Positions 22,246-31,081 of a stretch of DNA of 35,331 nucleotides are shown piece by piece (the stretch's first letter is position 1; each line of letters begins with the position of its first letter). Under the pieces are notes generated by a model. That model made no database searches. It had not been told where the DNA came from and was given only the letters and a program-made list of their open reading frames with translations. The stretch is from Candidatus Cloacimonadota bacterium. GTDB lineage: Bacteria; Cloacimonadota; Cloacimonadia; Cloacimonadales; WRIO01. The stretch is taken from the NCBI GenBank assembly GCA_009777575.1, contig WRLO01000031.1, forward strand, positions 1 through 35,331. Direction: 5' to 3'. The position numbers were made by a program, and so were the translations under genes.

Positions 22246-24441
22246 ATGAAAAAAAATATAAACTATCAATCAAAAAATAAAAAAAGAAATATGAAACTAA
22301 CTTCCAATCCACTATTTCACAACAGAAAGTGTTTTTTAGGATTGTTACTGTTATTCTTACTGATAATTTCAGCCTGCGGTAGAGTTACTATCCAGCCTCG
22401 AAAATTTTATGTCTTAGAATACAAAACCGTGACTGAAAATAGAGTTTTGTTTGCTACAGTGCCAAACGATTTTACTGTCCGCGTGCTTGATTCTGAGATT
22501 TCAGGAACATACAACAGAAGGCAGATAGTGATACGGGTGTCCGAAAACCAGATAATGTATGACTTTGAGCATCTATGGGCAGATAGATTGCCAAATGCCT
22601 TAGCAAATCTAATTCACCAGAGGATAAGCAGATATGGTATTTTCAATAGAGTTATAAGAGATTTTAATCAACCAGCTCGTTATGAAATTGTCACGATTGT
22701 TAATTCTATAGAATATCTACATGTAGGGAATATGTATGGTGCGAACCTGAATATAGAATTTCAATTTCGTAGAACTTCAGACAATCTAACAGTTTTCCAA
22801 CACACAGCTGAAAGGACACGACATATCCAAGATGACGATATGGATATGTTCGTTCAAAGTATAAATGATCTATTAATGGAAGAAACGGATGTCTTTTTAG
22901 TGGCATTGAATAGATATATAAGACGAATCGAGGATAGAGATCCGTTTTTAGAACGAGGCTTTTTTACCAGTCGAAGTTTATTTGATGATTCTGAAATATC
23001 AAATTATAGAACCGAATATCTGGAAGATGAAGATTTAACTTTTATGGGTAGACTTTTTATACCTTCACGGACAGAACCAGAATTAGAACCGCTTTTTTCG
23101 GTAGAAGATGAAGAAGGAAATTATTTTGGAAGCTATCAAATGGGAACTGATGTTTACTTACAACCCGGTAATTATTTCATTTTACTGGGGACAGGGACAC
23201 TAAATCAAAAAATCATTGAAGAAGTAGAAATTTTTACGCGTTATAAGACAGTTTTAGAACCAGATGCGGGTTGGCTAACGATAAATATCATAGATAATAA
23301 CAGAAATCAAGTCGATGTTCGATACGAATTATTTCATTTGAGCAATGCAGAAAGTTTCGGATTTGGTTCTGGCATACGCGAGGGTGTCGGTCAGCAACTT
23401 GATACTTGGATATTGAATCCGGGTCATTATAAAATCGTGCTAAATGGATTACCTTTTAATACCTACAGTGATTTTGCCACTGTGGAAGTCAAAAGAGGAG
23501 AATTGGAACAATTCACTATAGTTGTAGATGAAAATTCAAACAATTTAATAGGTGCAGGCAGAATGCTGCATGAAGATTTTTTCACAGGTTCAGATAGGTT
23601 TAGGTTTTCTATAGTAAACCATCTGAATGCCAATATAAATAGTAGAAATGATGTGGAAAAAAATGAAATGCGTCATTCCTATACAGTCACAGAACAGCTT
23701 GATACCAGATTGATCTATGATGTTGACCCTTTCCATTATACTATGAGCAATTTGATAGAAATAGGTATTTCAAAAGATCCAGATACAGATGTCAGAATAT
23801 CCTCAGATAAGTTTGATTTTAAAAATACTCTGGTCTATTTTTTCTATAGAAATCTTGGACTTTATGCAAGAGCAGACTTAAACTCACATATGTTTGATGA
23901 ATATGTTCATACAAGTGAAAACGAACATTACAGAAGAGTTTATAAAGACGGCAGTTTTATTGATGAAGAAACCAATAGATTTCACACTAAAGACCCATTT
24001 TATCCGATAGTTCTAAAACAAGGGCTCGGTTTAAATGTTAGGTTATTAAACAAGAGTAGAGCAAATTTAAATTTCAGAGCAGGATTAGGATTTAGACAAG
24101 ATTTAAATGATGGAGTCTTTAATTTTGATAGAACAGATGAAGATGGTATAAACATATACAGGGAACTGGATTCGGTATACCAAAGAGGAACAGAATTTTC
24201 AGCAAATGGAAATTTTCAGATATTCAGAAATTTGAATTACATTACAAGTGCTGACTTGCTGATACCATTTGAATCCTTTGATGCACGCACTTATGAATGG
24301 GAAAATATTCTCAATTTGCGTATGTTTCAGTATATATCTTGGGATTATCGTGTAAATTTCAGCTACAATCATAATATTCGAGATTATGTATTTTTTGACC
24401 AAACCCTTTTTTTAAGATTTACATATATTTTTATCAATTAA
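22246..24441 (+). CDS. PqiC/ABC-auxiliary lipoprotein fused to a predicted outer-membrane beta-barrel
   Basis: The 731-residue protein starts after a good Shine-Dalgarno (AGGGAGA). A long signal ends in the lipobox IISAC (Cys44), predicting a lipoprotein. Residues ~45-230 look like the ABC-transport auxiliary lipoprotein family (PqiC-like): YVLEYKT start, then FDQ-less strand pairs, ADRLPNALANLIHQRI, and RYEIVTIVNSIEYL. Residues ~255-455 look like two or three beta-sandwich segments (LQPGNYFILLGTG; LNPGHYKIVLNGLPF), PEGA-like in style. From ~474 to the end, alternating amphipathic strands rich in Arg, Asn and aromatic residues (NLNFRAGLGFRQDL; FEFSANGNF-like; WDYRVNFSYNHNI; FLRFTYIFIN) end with an aromatic-rich strand, as in outer-membrane barrels. 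The neighbours suggest an outer-membrane end for MCE lipid transport. The lipoprotein assignment is firm; the barrel is inference. Confidence 0.7.
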   Translation: MKKNINYQSKNKKRNMKLTSNPLFHNRKCFLGLLLLFLLIISACGRVTIQPRKFYVLEYKTVTENRVLFATVPNDFTVRVLDSEISGTYNRRQIVIRVSENQIMYDFEHLWADRLPNALANLIHQRISRYGIFNRVIRDFNQPARYEIVTIVNSIEYLHVGNMYGANLNIEFQFRRTSDNLTVFQHTAERTRHIQDDDMDMFVQSINDLLMEETDVFLVALNRYIRRIEDRDPFLERGFFTSRSLFDDSEISNYRTEYLEDEDLTFMGRLFIPSRTEPELEPLFSVEDEEGNYFGSYQMGTDVYLQPGNYFILLGTGTLNQKIIEEVEIFTRYKTVLEPDAGWLTINIIDNNRNQVDVRYELFHLSNAESFGFGSGIREGVGQQLDTWILNPGHYKIVLNGLPFNTYSDFATVEVKRGELEQFTIVVDENSNNLIGAGRMLHEDFFTGSDRFRFSIVNHLNANINSRNDVEKNEMRHSYTVTEQLDTRLIYDVDPFHYTMSNLIEIGISKDPDTDVRISSDKFDFKNTLVYFFYRNLGLYARADLNSHMFDEYVHTSENEHYRRVYKDGSFIDEETNRFHTKDPFYPIVLKQGLGLNVRLLNKSRANLNFRAGLGFRQDLNDGVFNFDRTDEDGINIYRELDSVYQRGTEFSANGNFQIFRNLNYITSADLLIPFESFDARTYEWENILNLRMFQYISWDYRVNFSYNHNIRDYVFFDQTLFLRFTYIFIN

Positions 24442-24456
24442 TTAAGAGTTTTTTAA

Positions 24457-25572
24457 ATGAATTATGATTTTTATCATGTAGAAAGTGATACTATCCATCT
24501 TAGGGGTAGCTATATAAAGGGAACAATTCCTGAAATTCACAAGGATTTGACCTCAACATTATTAAAATCAAATATCAGAAACCATTATAGCGAGCTTAAA
24601 ATTGACGGAAGCCAGTTGACTGAGCTTGACAGCTCTGGTGTGGCATTGTTAGATGAGATAATGGAAATATTGGATATATCCACTAATGCACTAGTAAATT
24701 TTTCTGCAGGAAACCAAAAAAAAATAAATATTTTTTCAAGTTTTTCTCCTCATAAAAATGAAAAAAATATTAATGAAAAAACAGATGAAACTTTTTTATA
24801 TAAAATAGGAGATTTTTTTTACAAATATCTATGTCATTCTTATGAAATGCTTGTTTTGACTAGTGATATTTTTTATTGGTCTATTGTCGGATTATTTGAT
24901 AAAAAAGGTCATAGAAAAGGAAGTTTTACCCAACAAAGCCTTTTTATTGGACTAAACGCAATCCCAATAGTCTGTTTATTATCATTTATCATTGGTTTGA
25001 TTTTGTCTTTGCAATCTGCTATTCAATTGAGACAATTTGGAGCAGATCAATTTTTAGGAAACCTATTAGGTGTTGCCTTAGTTAGTGAACTAGCTCCTCT
25101 AATAACGGCAATAATTGTTGCAGGTAGAAGTGGTTCTGCAATTGCTTCAGAAATAGCTACAATGAAGGTAACTGAAGAGCTTGATGCTTTAAAAATGATG
25201 GCGTTGAACCCTATTCGATATGTCGTAGTGCCAAAATTCCACGCTATCACTGTTTGTATGTCAATTTTGGTTGTTTTTTCTATCATTGTAGGTATTTTGG
25301 GAGGGTTGTTGGTAGCAGTTATGTATTTAGGATTAACTCCAATTTCTTTTATTAATGCCTGCATAAGCGCAGTTTCTATGAAAACTTTTGTTATAACTCT
25401 TATAAAAAGCACCGTTTTTGCATGGCAAATTGTTATAATAGGGAGTCACTACGGATTTATAGTGCAAGGTGGCGCTGAAGGCGTAGGCAAGGCAACTACT
25501 CAATCAGTTGTAGCATCGATATTTGGTGTAATAATTATGGATGCACTTTTCAGCTTTTTATACTTAGTTTAG
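24457..25572 (+). CDS. mlaE: MlaE-type permease with N-terminal STAS domain
   Basis: The 371-residue protein has a STAS-like domain at residues ~1-90 (LKIDGSQLTELDSSGVALLDEIMEIL), comparable to MlaB, followed by a linker. The MlaE permease core runs from ~160, with about five membrane segments. Its family signature is clear: LAPLITAIIVAGRSGSAIASEIATMKVTEELDALKMM, then NPIRYVVVPK. MlaE forms the inner-membrane channel that hands lipids to or takes them from the MCE protein. The fused STAS replaces a separate MlaB. The gene starts 15 bp after the upstream gene and ends 2 bp before the ATPase, so the four genes form one operon. Confidence 0.92.
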   Translation: MNYDFYHVESDTIHLRGSYIKGTIPEIHKDLTSTLLKSNIRNHYSELKIDGSQLTELDSSGVALLDEIMEILDISTNALVNFSAGNQKKINIFSSFSPHKNEKNINEKTDETFLYKIGDFFYKYLCHSYEMLVLTSDIFYWSIVGLFDKKGHRKGSFTQQSLFIGLNAIPIVCLLSFIIGLILSLQSAIQLRQFGADQFLGNLLGVALVSELAPLITAIIVAGRSGSAIASEIATMKVTEELDALKMMALNPIRYVVVPKFHAITVCMSILVVFSIIVGILGGLLVAVMYLGLTPISFINACISAVSMKTFVITLIKSTVFAWQIVIIGSHYGFIVQGGAEGVGKATTQSVVASIFGVIIMDALFSFLYLV

Positions 25573-25574
25573 AC

Positions 25575-26333
25575 ATGAAACAGAATAATATTGACAAAAT
25601 CCCAATCATAGAAGTCAGTAATCTGACCGCAAAATATGGAGATAAAACTATATTAAATAATATCTCTCTTGATATTTATTCAGGTGAAGTTACCGTTATA
25701 TTAGGGGCAAGCGGTGGTGGAAAGACGACCTTTATGAAAAACATAATTCGTTTGATAGAGCCTTTTTCTGGTTCTGTCAAGATTTTTGGAAATGAAATAG
25801 TTAATATGGAAGAGCAAGACTTCAATGAAATCCTGAAAAGAGTAGGAATGCTCTTTCAAAACGGAGCTTTATTAAACTCAATAAGTATCTTTGAAAACAT
25901 TTCTATACCCTTAGAACAGCACACCAATCTCCCCTTCAGTATTAGAGAAAAGATTATAAAAAAGAAACTTGAATTAGTAGGCTTATCTCATGCAATAAAT
26001 TTACTACCTTCAGAATTGTCTGGAGGTATGAAAAAAAGAGCTGCTCTCGCCAGAGCAATAGCTCTTGATCCAGAGATTTTATTTTTCGATGAACCTTCTG
26101 CAGGTCTTGACCCTATAACAAGTTCAAATCTTGATGAACTTATCTTGAATCTCAAAAAACAATTAAATATCTCTTTAGTAATAGTAACTCATGAACTGGC
26201 AAGTATTTATCGCATAGCTGATAGAATTGTTTTTTTTGATAAAGGAGAGCTTGTTTATCAAGGTGATTTAACAGGGGTAATAAATTGTGAACATCCTATA
26301 GTAAAGAAATTTTTTGAGGTAGGTAAGTTTTAA
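25575..26333 (+). CDS. mlaF: MlaF-type ABC ATPase
   Basis: The 252-residue protein has Walker A GASGGGKTT (residues 44-52), a Q-loop (MLFQNGALLNSISIFENI, of the Mla type), signature LSGGMKKRAALARAIA, Walker B ILFFDEPSAGLDP and switch His in VTHEL. MlaF-type ATPases power MCE lipid transport with MlaE. The start is two bases after the permease stop. The stop lies only 3 bp from the 3' end of an antisense tRNA gene, so there is no room for a terminator between them. Confidence 0.93.
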   Translation: MKQNNIDKIPIIEVSNLTAKYGDKTILNNISLDIYSGEVTVILGASGGGKTTFMKNIIRLIEPFSGSVKIFGNEIVNMEEQDFNEILKRVGMLFQNGALLNSISIFENISIPLEQHTNLPFSIREKIIKKKLELVGLSHAINLLPSELSGGMKKRAALARAIALDPEILFFDEPSAGLDPITSSNLDELILNLKKQLNISLVIVTHELASIYRIADRIVFFDKGELVYQGDLTGVINCEHPIVKKFFEVGKF

Positions 26334-26336
26334 AAA

Positions 26337-26423
26337 TGGTGCAGAAGAGGGGACTTGAACCCCTATGAGCTAATGCTCACTAGAACCTGAATCTAGCGTG
26401 TCTGCCAATTTCACCACTCCTGC
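26337..26423 (-). tRNA. tRNA-Leu (anticodon CAG)
   Basis: On the minus strand the gene starts GCAGGAG (acceptor 5' half at 26423) and ends CTTCTGC-A-CCA, so CCA is encoded. The anticodon stem ctaga/tctag holds the loop TTCAGGT with anticodon CAG. A long variable arm (tgagcattagctca) and the T-loop GGTTCAAGTCC fit a class II leucine tRNA. Confidence 0.93.
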
Positions 26424-26486
26424 ATAAATTAATGATTTGAGTATTTTTATGTTACTTTAAATTGACATTTTTATTATCTGGGTGAC

Positions 26487-26514
26487 ACTTTAAAAAAATC
26501 ACTAATTTTGTCAA
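26487..26514 (-). promoter_or_regulatory. Likely tRNA-Leu promoter
   Basis: TTGACA (26514-26509), 16 nt spacer and TAAAGT (26492-26487) lie upstream of the tRNA gene on its strand, between it and the EcfT-like gene. Confidence 0.45.
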
Positions 26515-26539
26515 CAATTATTTCTGATATCCTTTTCAA

Positions 26540-27268
26540 CTAAAAAAAGACATATATTGTCGCTCCTAAATATATACAAATAAAAACATAATCTTTTACA
26601 CAACATTTTTGATATTTAAAGGGTTTGATTCTTTTATTTACGCCATAACCGTTCAGTTCCATAGCTATAACTTTGTATTTTATATCAGAGAAAAGACTGC
26701 CAATAACTGGAATAATCATTTTTCCTACAAGTTCAAATCGTTTTTTGAGAGATTTTCCTTTGAAAGTAATGTTTCTCTTTTCAAGATTTTGCTTTAATAT
26801 TTTGAAGTCAACTTGCAACTGTCTTAAAAATTGAATAGTGAAAGAAACTACAATAATAATCATTTCTGGTAATTTCCAGGTTCGCAAGGCTTTTATCATC
26901 TGATATGGCGAAGCACTGCTCAACATTGTAGCACTGAGCAAAATTACAAGATACCGTAATAAACTGTTGAAGGCATAATAAAAACCTATATCTGTGATTT
27001 TTATTAAAGGCCATTCAAAATAAACTTCACCTTGTCGCCTGAGGAGCAATTGAAATAGAATTAAGGTTATAAATAAGGTTTTAAATCTATTAATAAATTT
27101 TAGATATTTACAGAGTTTTTTAATTCCATAAAACAAAACCAAAGCAATCAAACCCATTAAATAAGCTATAAGCGAATTTGTGAGACTCTTACTCAATAAT
27201 ATCCCTGAAGTAAGGATAATATTGACTATTAATATAGTTTTGATGTGAAATGTAAAATCATTTTTCAT
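26540..27268 (-). CDS. EcfT/CbiQ-like transmembrane component of an energy-coupling factor transporter
   Basis: The 242-residue protein has about five membrane segments and the two cytoplasmic helix motifs of EcfT: QVDFKILKQNLEKRNI (family pattern ending in ARG-like) and MELNGYGVNKR. EcfT links the substrate-binding S component to the two ATPases. No S or A component is in the window, so it may belong to a group II set whose other genes are elsewhere. The second motif lacks the usual E-A-R-G residues (ELNGYG), so coupling could be altered, or it is a divergent branch. Confidence 0.72.
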   Translation of the reverse strand: MKNDFTFHIKTILIVNIILTSGILLSKSLTNSLIAYLMGLIALVLFYGIKKLCKYLKFINRFKTLFITLILFQLLLRRQGEVYFEWPLIKITDIGFYYAFNSLLRYLVILLSATMLSSASPYQMIKALRTWKLPEMIIIVVSFTIQFLRQLQVDFKILKQNLEKRNITFKGKSLKKRFELVGKMIIPVIGSLFSDIKYKVIAMELNGYGVNKRIKPFKYQKCCVKDYVFICIYLGATIYVFF

Positions 27269-27301
27269 ATTATTTTTCTTTATTCTGACAAAATATTTTA
27301 A

Positions 27302-27390
27302 AATTTATAATTTATAATTTATAATATATAATTTATAATTTATAATTTGTAATTTGTAATTTATAATTTATAATTTATAATTTAAAATTA
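27302..27390. repeat. 7 bp tandem array (AATTTAT)n
   Basis: About twelve near-perfect copies of AATTTAT, with AATATAT and AATTTGT variants, lie upstream of the EcfT-like start. A short trace (aatttataatttat) recurs near 30615. Confidence 0.85.
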
Positions 27391-27556
27391 TTCTCATTAT
27401 GAATAACTACATAAATCAGATTTAGTAACAAAAAAACACCAGAAAAAGTAAATTAGGAAATTTAGAGAAATATTCCTGCCGCCTTGATTGGATTATATAG
27501 TGAATACGCAATCATAACCTCTGTAAGAAAAAACGATTGCCATCCTGTCATCAGCA

Positions 27557-28000
27557 TTGTCACCTTGAACCATCCTCCTGTCACCTTGAACCATCACTTT
27601 GTCTCCTTGAACCCTCCTCCGTCTTTGCGAGGTCTCTTCTTGCTACACTCACGAAGCAATCTCTGTGTCACTATCCCCCTGTCACCTTGAACCCTCATCT
27701 GTCTTTGCGAGGTCTCTTCTTGCTACACTCACGAAGCAATCTCTGTGTCTCTATCCCCTTGTCACCTTGAACCCTCACCCGTCTTTGCGAGGTCTCTTCT
27801 TGCTACACTCACGAAGCAATCTCTGTGTCACTATCCCCCTGTCACCTTGAACCCTCATCCGTCTTTGCGAGGTCTCTTCTTGCTACACTCACGAAGCAAT
27901 CTCTGTGTCACTATCCCCTTGTCACCTTGAACCCTCCTCCGTCTTTGCGAGGTCTCTTCTTGCTACACTCACGAAGCAATCTCTGTGTCACTATCCTCTT
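27557..28000. repeat. 80 bp tandem array, five copies
   Basis: Units begin gtctttgcga at 27621, 27701, 27781, 27861 and 27941, exactly 80 bp apart and nearly identical. Each holds gaggtctcttcttgc, cacgaagcaatctctgtgtc and a spacer gtcaccttgaaccctc. A run of shorter partial units (gtcaccttgaaccatcctcc) precedes them from 27557. Confidence 0.9.
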
Positions 28001-28147
28001 TGTCACCTTGAACGCAGTGAAAGGTCTTAAGATTCTTCGCTGCGTTCAGAATGACAATGTTTGCGTTCAGAATGACAAAAAGTAACCGCTGGAATTGGAA
28101 ATTAGGAAAAAATGAGTTTTTACTGATAGAAAGAATAAATTAGATTT
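28001..28147. repeat. ~150 bp direct repeat, left copy
   Basis: It starts tgtcaccttgaacgcagtg, includes the near-palindromic gaaaggtctt...attctt...cagaatgacaatg and ends gtaaccgctggaattggaa...aatttagattt-like sequence. The right copy is at 30682-30832. The two enclose the T9SS cargo gene. Confidence 0.8.
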
Positions 28148-28270
28148 GTTTCATATAGAAAAATTAAGAGAATTTGAAAAAAAATAATGATTGACAATAT
28201 AGCTGGATAAAAAATAATGGCACTCGAAAGTCTTTTGATTTTCAAAAAAAAATTATTTAAGGAGTAAACA

Positions 28271-30502
28271 ATGAAAAAAACAATAATAACGATAATTTTT
28301 CTTATCATTTTAGTAGCCTTTCTCACCGCAACAAAAATAGACAAAATAACATCAGTGACTCTAAGCAAAATGATAGAAACCGATAATTATTTTGGAAGTA
28401 TAATTCGCTATGAAAATAGATTATTTGCAGGCTCTTTGAGTAAAATCGTCGAATATCTTATATTGGAAGATGGCAGTTTAGAATATATTTATGATTTCAA
28501 GACAGGTCGGAATATGTCTCGTTCTTTCATAGATGAAGACAGACTATATACATTTTACTATATAAATCAAAGCAACTATATGTTGATTTTTGATATAACT
28601 GCCTCACCAATGAATCATCTACATACCATCGAAATACCAGTCCCCTCATCGTACTTATTGTCACCACAGATTATGGGAGATATTATTTATTTCTCTGACA
28701 TGCGATCAAGGACACTGAGATTCAATAAGCGAACCATCCAATTTGAGTCTCCATGGGTAGGATTTTATTCCTTTTTCATCCATAAATCAATGTTTATGAT
28801 CCCATACTTTGGACCTAATCATGAAGGCAGACCGGATATTTATATCAGATTTTATGACTATTCGCTTGCAGACTCACAAAATCCTTTTGGTATATTTGTC
28901 ATTGATTATTTTTTAGGAATATATAATCTAAAAATGGTAAACGATATGTATATGATAGATGATATTTTGTATATCATGGGTAATGGATTTATGAGCATTT
29001 TGGATATCAGTGATATAGATAATATCTCAACATTGTTATCTTATGATCATACTGATCCTTATACTTCAGAACCACAATATAGTTATTCGTTATACTATGA
29101 TCAATATTTAATAGCAAATCATAGTATAGGAATGCAAATATTTGACATATCAGATTCTGAAAGCCCTTTATTAGTTTTCGAAAAGTCTTTTCCCATAAAT
29201 TTTATACAATTTGGTTCAATGTATATTCAAAATGATTTATTGTATGTCAATGAGGGAGCCAATCTCGGTGTTTATGACTTGAAAAACAATTTTCAACGAA
29301 TATATCGATATGGGACTTTTTCTCATGATTGGGTATATAACAAGGACTATACTATAGGTATAGAAAACTCTAGATTTTCTAGTGAACTGGTTATATTTTC
29401 AGTGTTAGATGAGAACAATGGTCAAATAGTCATGAATCATGGCTTTAAACCCGGAGAATATACTGTCAATGATTTTGAAATAGTGGATAATCAAATATTT
29501 GTATTATCAGGACTGAATCAATCACAAACATATTTTGATGTCTACGATTTAGATATATTCGAGAGAGTATTTAGGATGCAGCTACCTTTCAGTAGTGCCT
29601 ATATGAAGATCATCAGCGATTTTATCTATTTTCAAGAATCAAATTATCATAGACATCATATATATCAATATTTTGACAATGACCTAAGTTTCATTGGTGT
29701 AATTAACGGTGTTATCAGTAGTATTACTAAATATGAACCTGATGATTATTTTGTAGTATCTACAATGAATAATACCGAGATTCGCGATAAGAGAAGTCCT
29801 CTAAATGTTTTATATACCAGACCTATTTTACAAAGCAACATTGGAGAGTTGTATATTATTGCAGATAATACACTTGGTGTTTTCCATGGTACAAATGGCA
29901 TCCAAATAAGTTTTTTTCGCCATGATGATGAATTTTATAATTTTGATAATACATATTATAAAAACAATGATTCTGACATTTCAGCGATTGTTTTTCATAA
30001 TGGCTTTATGGGAGAAAATGGTTTATATCGATCATTATCAAGGCTTTATCAAATAGACGAAGGATTCCCAAGACAGATTTGGGAGTTTGATGAACATGCA
30101 GTAGTTACAGGTATGTTTGTTTTTCCAGAAAAGAATATACTGATCATCCGAAAATGGTCAGGTGTTTATGTGTATGACATAGACTATACTGTATCTGAGT
30201 ATGACCCTACAGATATAACGATAACTCGTTCTGAATTGCTTGGAAACTATCCCAATCCATTTAATCCTGAAACAAACATCAGATTTAGTTTATTAGAAGC
30301 AGGAGAAGTAGTCATCGATGTATATAATATTCGAGGGCAAAGAGTGCGAAGACTTCTGGATGAATATAAGGATAGAGGTGAACATAATGTAGTTTGGAAC
30401 GGACTCGATGAAACAGGTCGTGAGTTAGGTAGCGGAGTTTATTTTTATAGGATGAACACAAATGATTTCACACAGACTAGAAGAATGCTTTTGTTGAAAT
30501 AG
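28271..30502 (+). CDS. Secreted beta-propeller-like protein with C-terminal T9SS type A sorting domain
   Basis: The 743-residue protein starts after TAAGGAG with a signal peptide (KKTIITIIFLIILVAFLTA). Residues ~35-640 carry repeated strands such as LDISDIDNISTLLSY, LQIFDISDSESPLLVF-like and FDVYDLDIFERVF, in the style of LVIVD/beta-propeller repeats. The last ~85 residues form a FlgD-like/type A sorting domain: GNYPNPFNPETNIRFSLLEA, VIDVYNIRGQRVRRL, GEHNVVWNG and SGVYFYRM. In FCB bacteria such domains direct secretion across the outer membrane by the type IX system and are then cleaved. Function of the propeller is unknown. It is a lone gene between two long direct repeats (28001-28147, 30682-30832). 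Confidence 0.88.
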   Translation: MKKTIITIIFLIILVAFLTATKIDKITSVTLSKMIETDNYFGSIIRYENRLFAGSLSKIVEYLILEDGSLEYIYDFKTGRNMSRSFIDEDRLYTFYYINQSNYMLIFDITASPMNHLHTIEIPVPSSYLLSPQIMGDIIYFSDMRSRTLRFNKRTIQFESPWVGFYSFFIHKSMFMIPYFGPNHEGRPDIYIRFYDYSLADSQNPFGIFVIDYFLGIYNLKMVNDMYMIDDILYIMGNGFMSILDISDIDNISTLLSYDHTDPYTSEPQYSYSLYYDQYLIANHSIGMQIFDISDSESPLLVFEKSFPINFIQFGSMYIQNDLLYVNEGANLGVYDLKNNFQRIYRYGTFSHDWVYNKDYTIGIENSRFSSELVIFSVLDENNGQIVMNHGFKPGEYTVNDFEIVDNQIFVLSGLNQSQTYFDVYDLDIFERVFRMQLPFSSAYMKIISDFIYFQESNYHRHHIYQYFDNDLSFIGVINGVISSITKYEPDDYFVVSTMNNTEIRDKRSPLNVLYTRPILQSNIGELYIIADNTLGVFHGTNGIQISFFRHDDEFYNFDNTYYKNNDSDISAIVFHNGFMGENGLYRSLSRLYQIDEGFPRQIWEFDEHAVVTGMFVFPEKNILIIRKWSGVYVYDIDYTVSEYDPTDITITRSELLGNYPNPFNPETNIRFSLLEAGEVVIDVYNIRGQRVRRLLDEYKDRGEHNVVWNGLDETGRELGSGVYFYRMNTNDFTQTRRMLLLK

Positions 30503-30681
30503 ATTTAGTTTTTTGAAGTTACCGTTGGATGATTCGCCCCTCAGGTAGCGGAGGTTCGTCAATAATTTCCAATATACTAGTGAAAATCTACTTAATCTGT
30601 GTTCGTAAAACATTTATAATTTATAATTTATCTCCCTCCTGTCACCCTGAATCCTCCCTCTGTCACCTTGAACCCTCCCCC

Positions 30682-30832
30682 TGTCACCTTGAACGAAGTG
30701 AAAGGTCTTTTTAGATTCTTCATTTCATTCAGAATGACAATGTTTTCGTTCGGTATGACAAAAATGTAACCGCTGGAATTGGAAATTAGGAAAAAATGAG
30801 TTTTTACCGATATAAAAAATAAATTTAGATTT
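30682..30832. repeat. ~150 bp direct repeat, right copy
   Basis: It matches 28001-28147 along its length with scattered changes (tgtcaccttgaacgaagtg ... gtaaccgctggaattggaa ... tagattt). Short related units (gtcaccttgaaccctcc) lie just before it, as on the left side. Confidence 0.8.
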
Positions 30833-30844
30833 ATTACTAAAGAA

Positions 30845-30889
30845 TGCTAAGTAGTTTGAGAAAATACGAATAAAAGTTTGAGATTTTTT
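30845..30889 (+). repeat. 45 bp conserved block, copy 2
   Basis: The block tgctaagtagtttgagaaaa... ending tttgagatttttt matches 7517-7561 (minus) at 41 of 45 positions. It lies 34 nt before the TTGACA at 30924. Confidence 0.6.
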
Positions 30890-30923
30890 CTGATATTTTT
30901 TTTTGTGGAAAACAAAAAACTAC

Positions 30924-30951
30924 TTGACAAAAATCCTTTAATTTATATTCT
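30924..30951 (+). promoter_or_regulatory. Promoter for the LivG-like gene
   Basis: TTGACA (30924-30929), 16 nt spacer, TATTCT (30946-30951; TATATT at 30944 is an alternative). The leader to the ATG at 31082 is ~125 nt. Confidence 0.5.
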
Positions 30952-31081
30952 TGTTCAATTGATAGGTTTTAACCTAATGACTTGTATTGTGATTTGTTGA
31001 AAATGATTGATATTTGAAAATTTTATGAAATAAAAACTACAGAGTCAAGTTTATTATATTTAGATTGATTGGAGGCTGTTG

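Larger units (their letters stand above)
27269..28270. other. Repeat-filled intergenic region upstream of the T9SS cargo gene
   Basis: This 1 kb has no gene I can support. It contains the 7 bp array, the 80 bp tandem array and the left long direct repeat, listed separately. ORFs of 60-86 codons on the plus strand are the 80 bp unit read in different frames (SLSPCHLEPSSVFARSLLAT-like). Confidence 0.7.
30503..31081. other. Intergenic region between cargo gene and ABC ATPase
   Basis: It contains the right long direct repeat, the second 45 bp conserved block and a promoter for the ABC gene. I see no gene. A 61-codon plus ORF at 30529 is repeat sequence. Confidence 0.6.

Noticed and set aside
27557..28000. 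80 bp array as a CRISPR
   Set aside because: Units are continuous without unique spacers, and no cas gene is nearby.
27484..28085. Several overlapping plus-strand ORFs (61-86 codons)
   Set aside because: They are the 80 bp tandem unit read in successive frames; 80 is not a multiple of three, and all frames happen to be open.
28120..28368. 82-codon minus-strand ORF over the start of the T9SS cargo gene
   Set aside because: It is antisense to a clear signal peptide and ribosome site.
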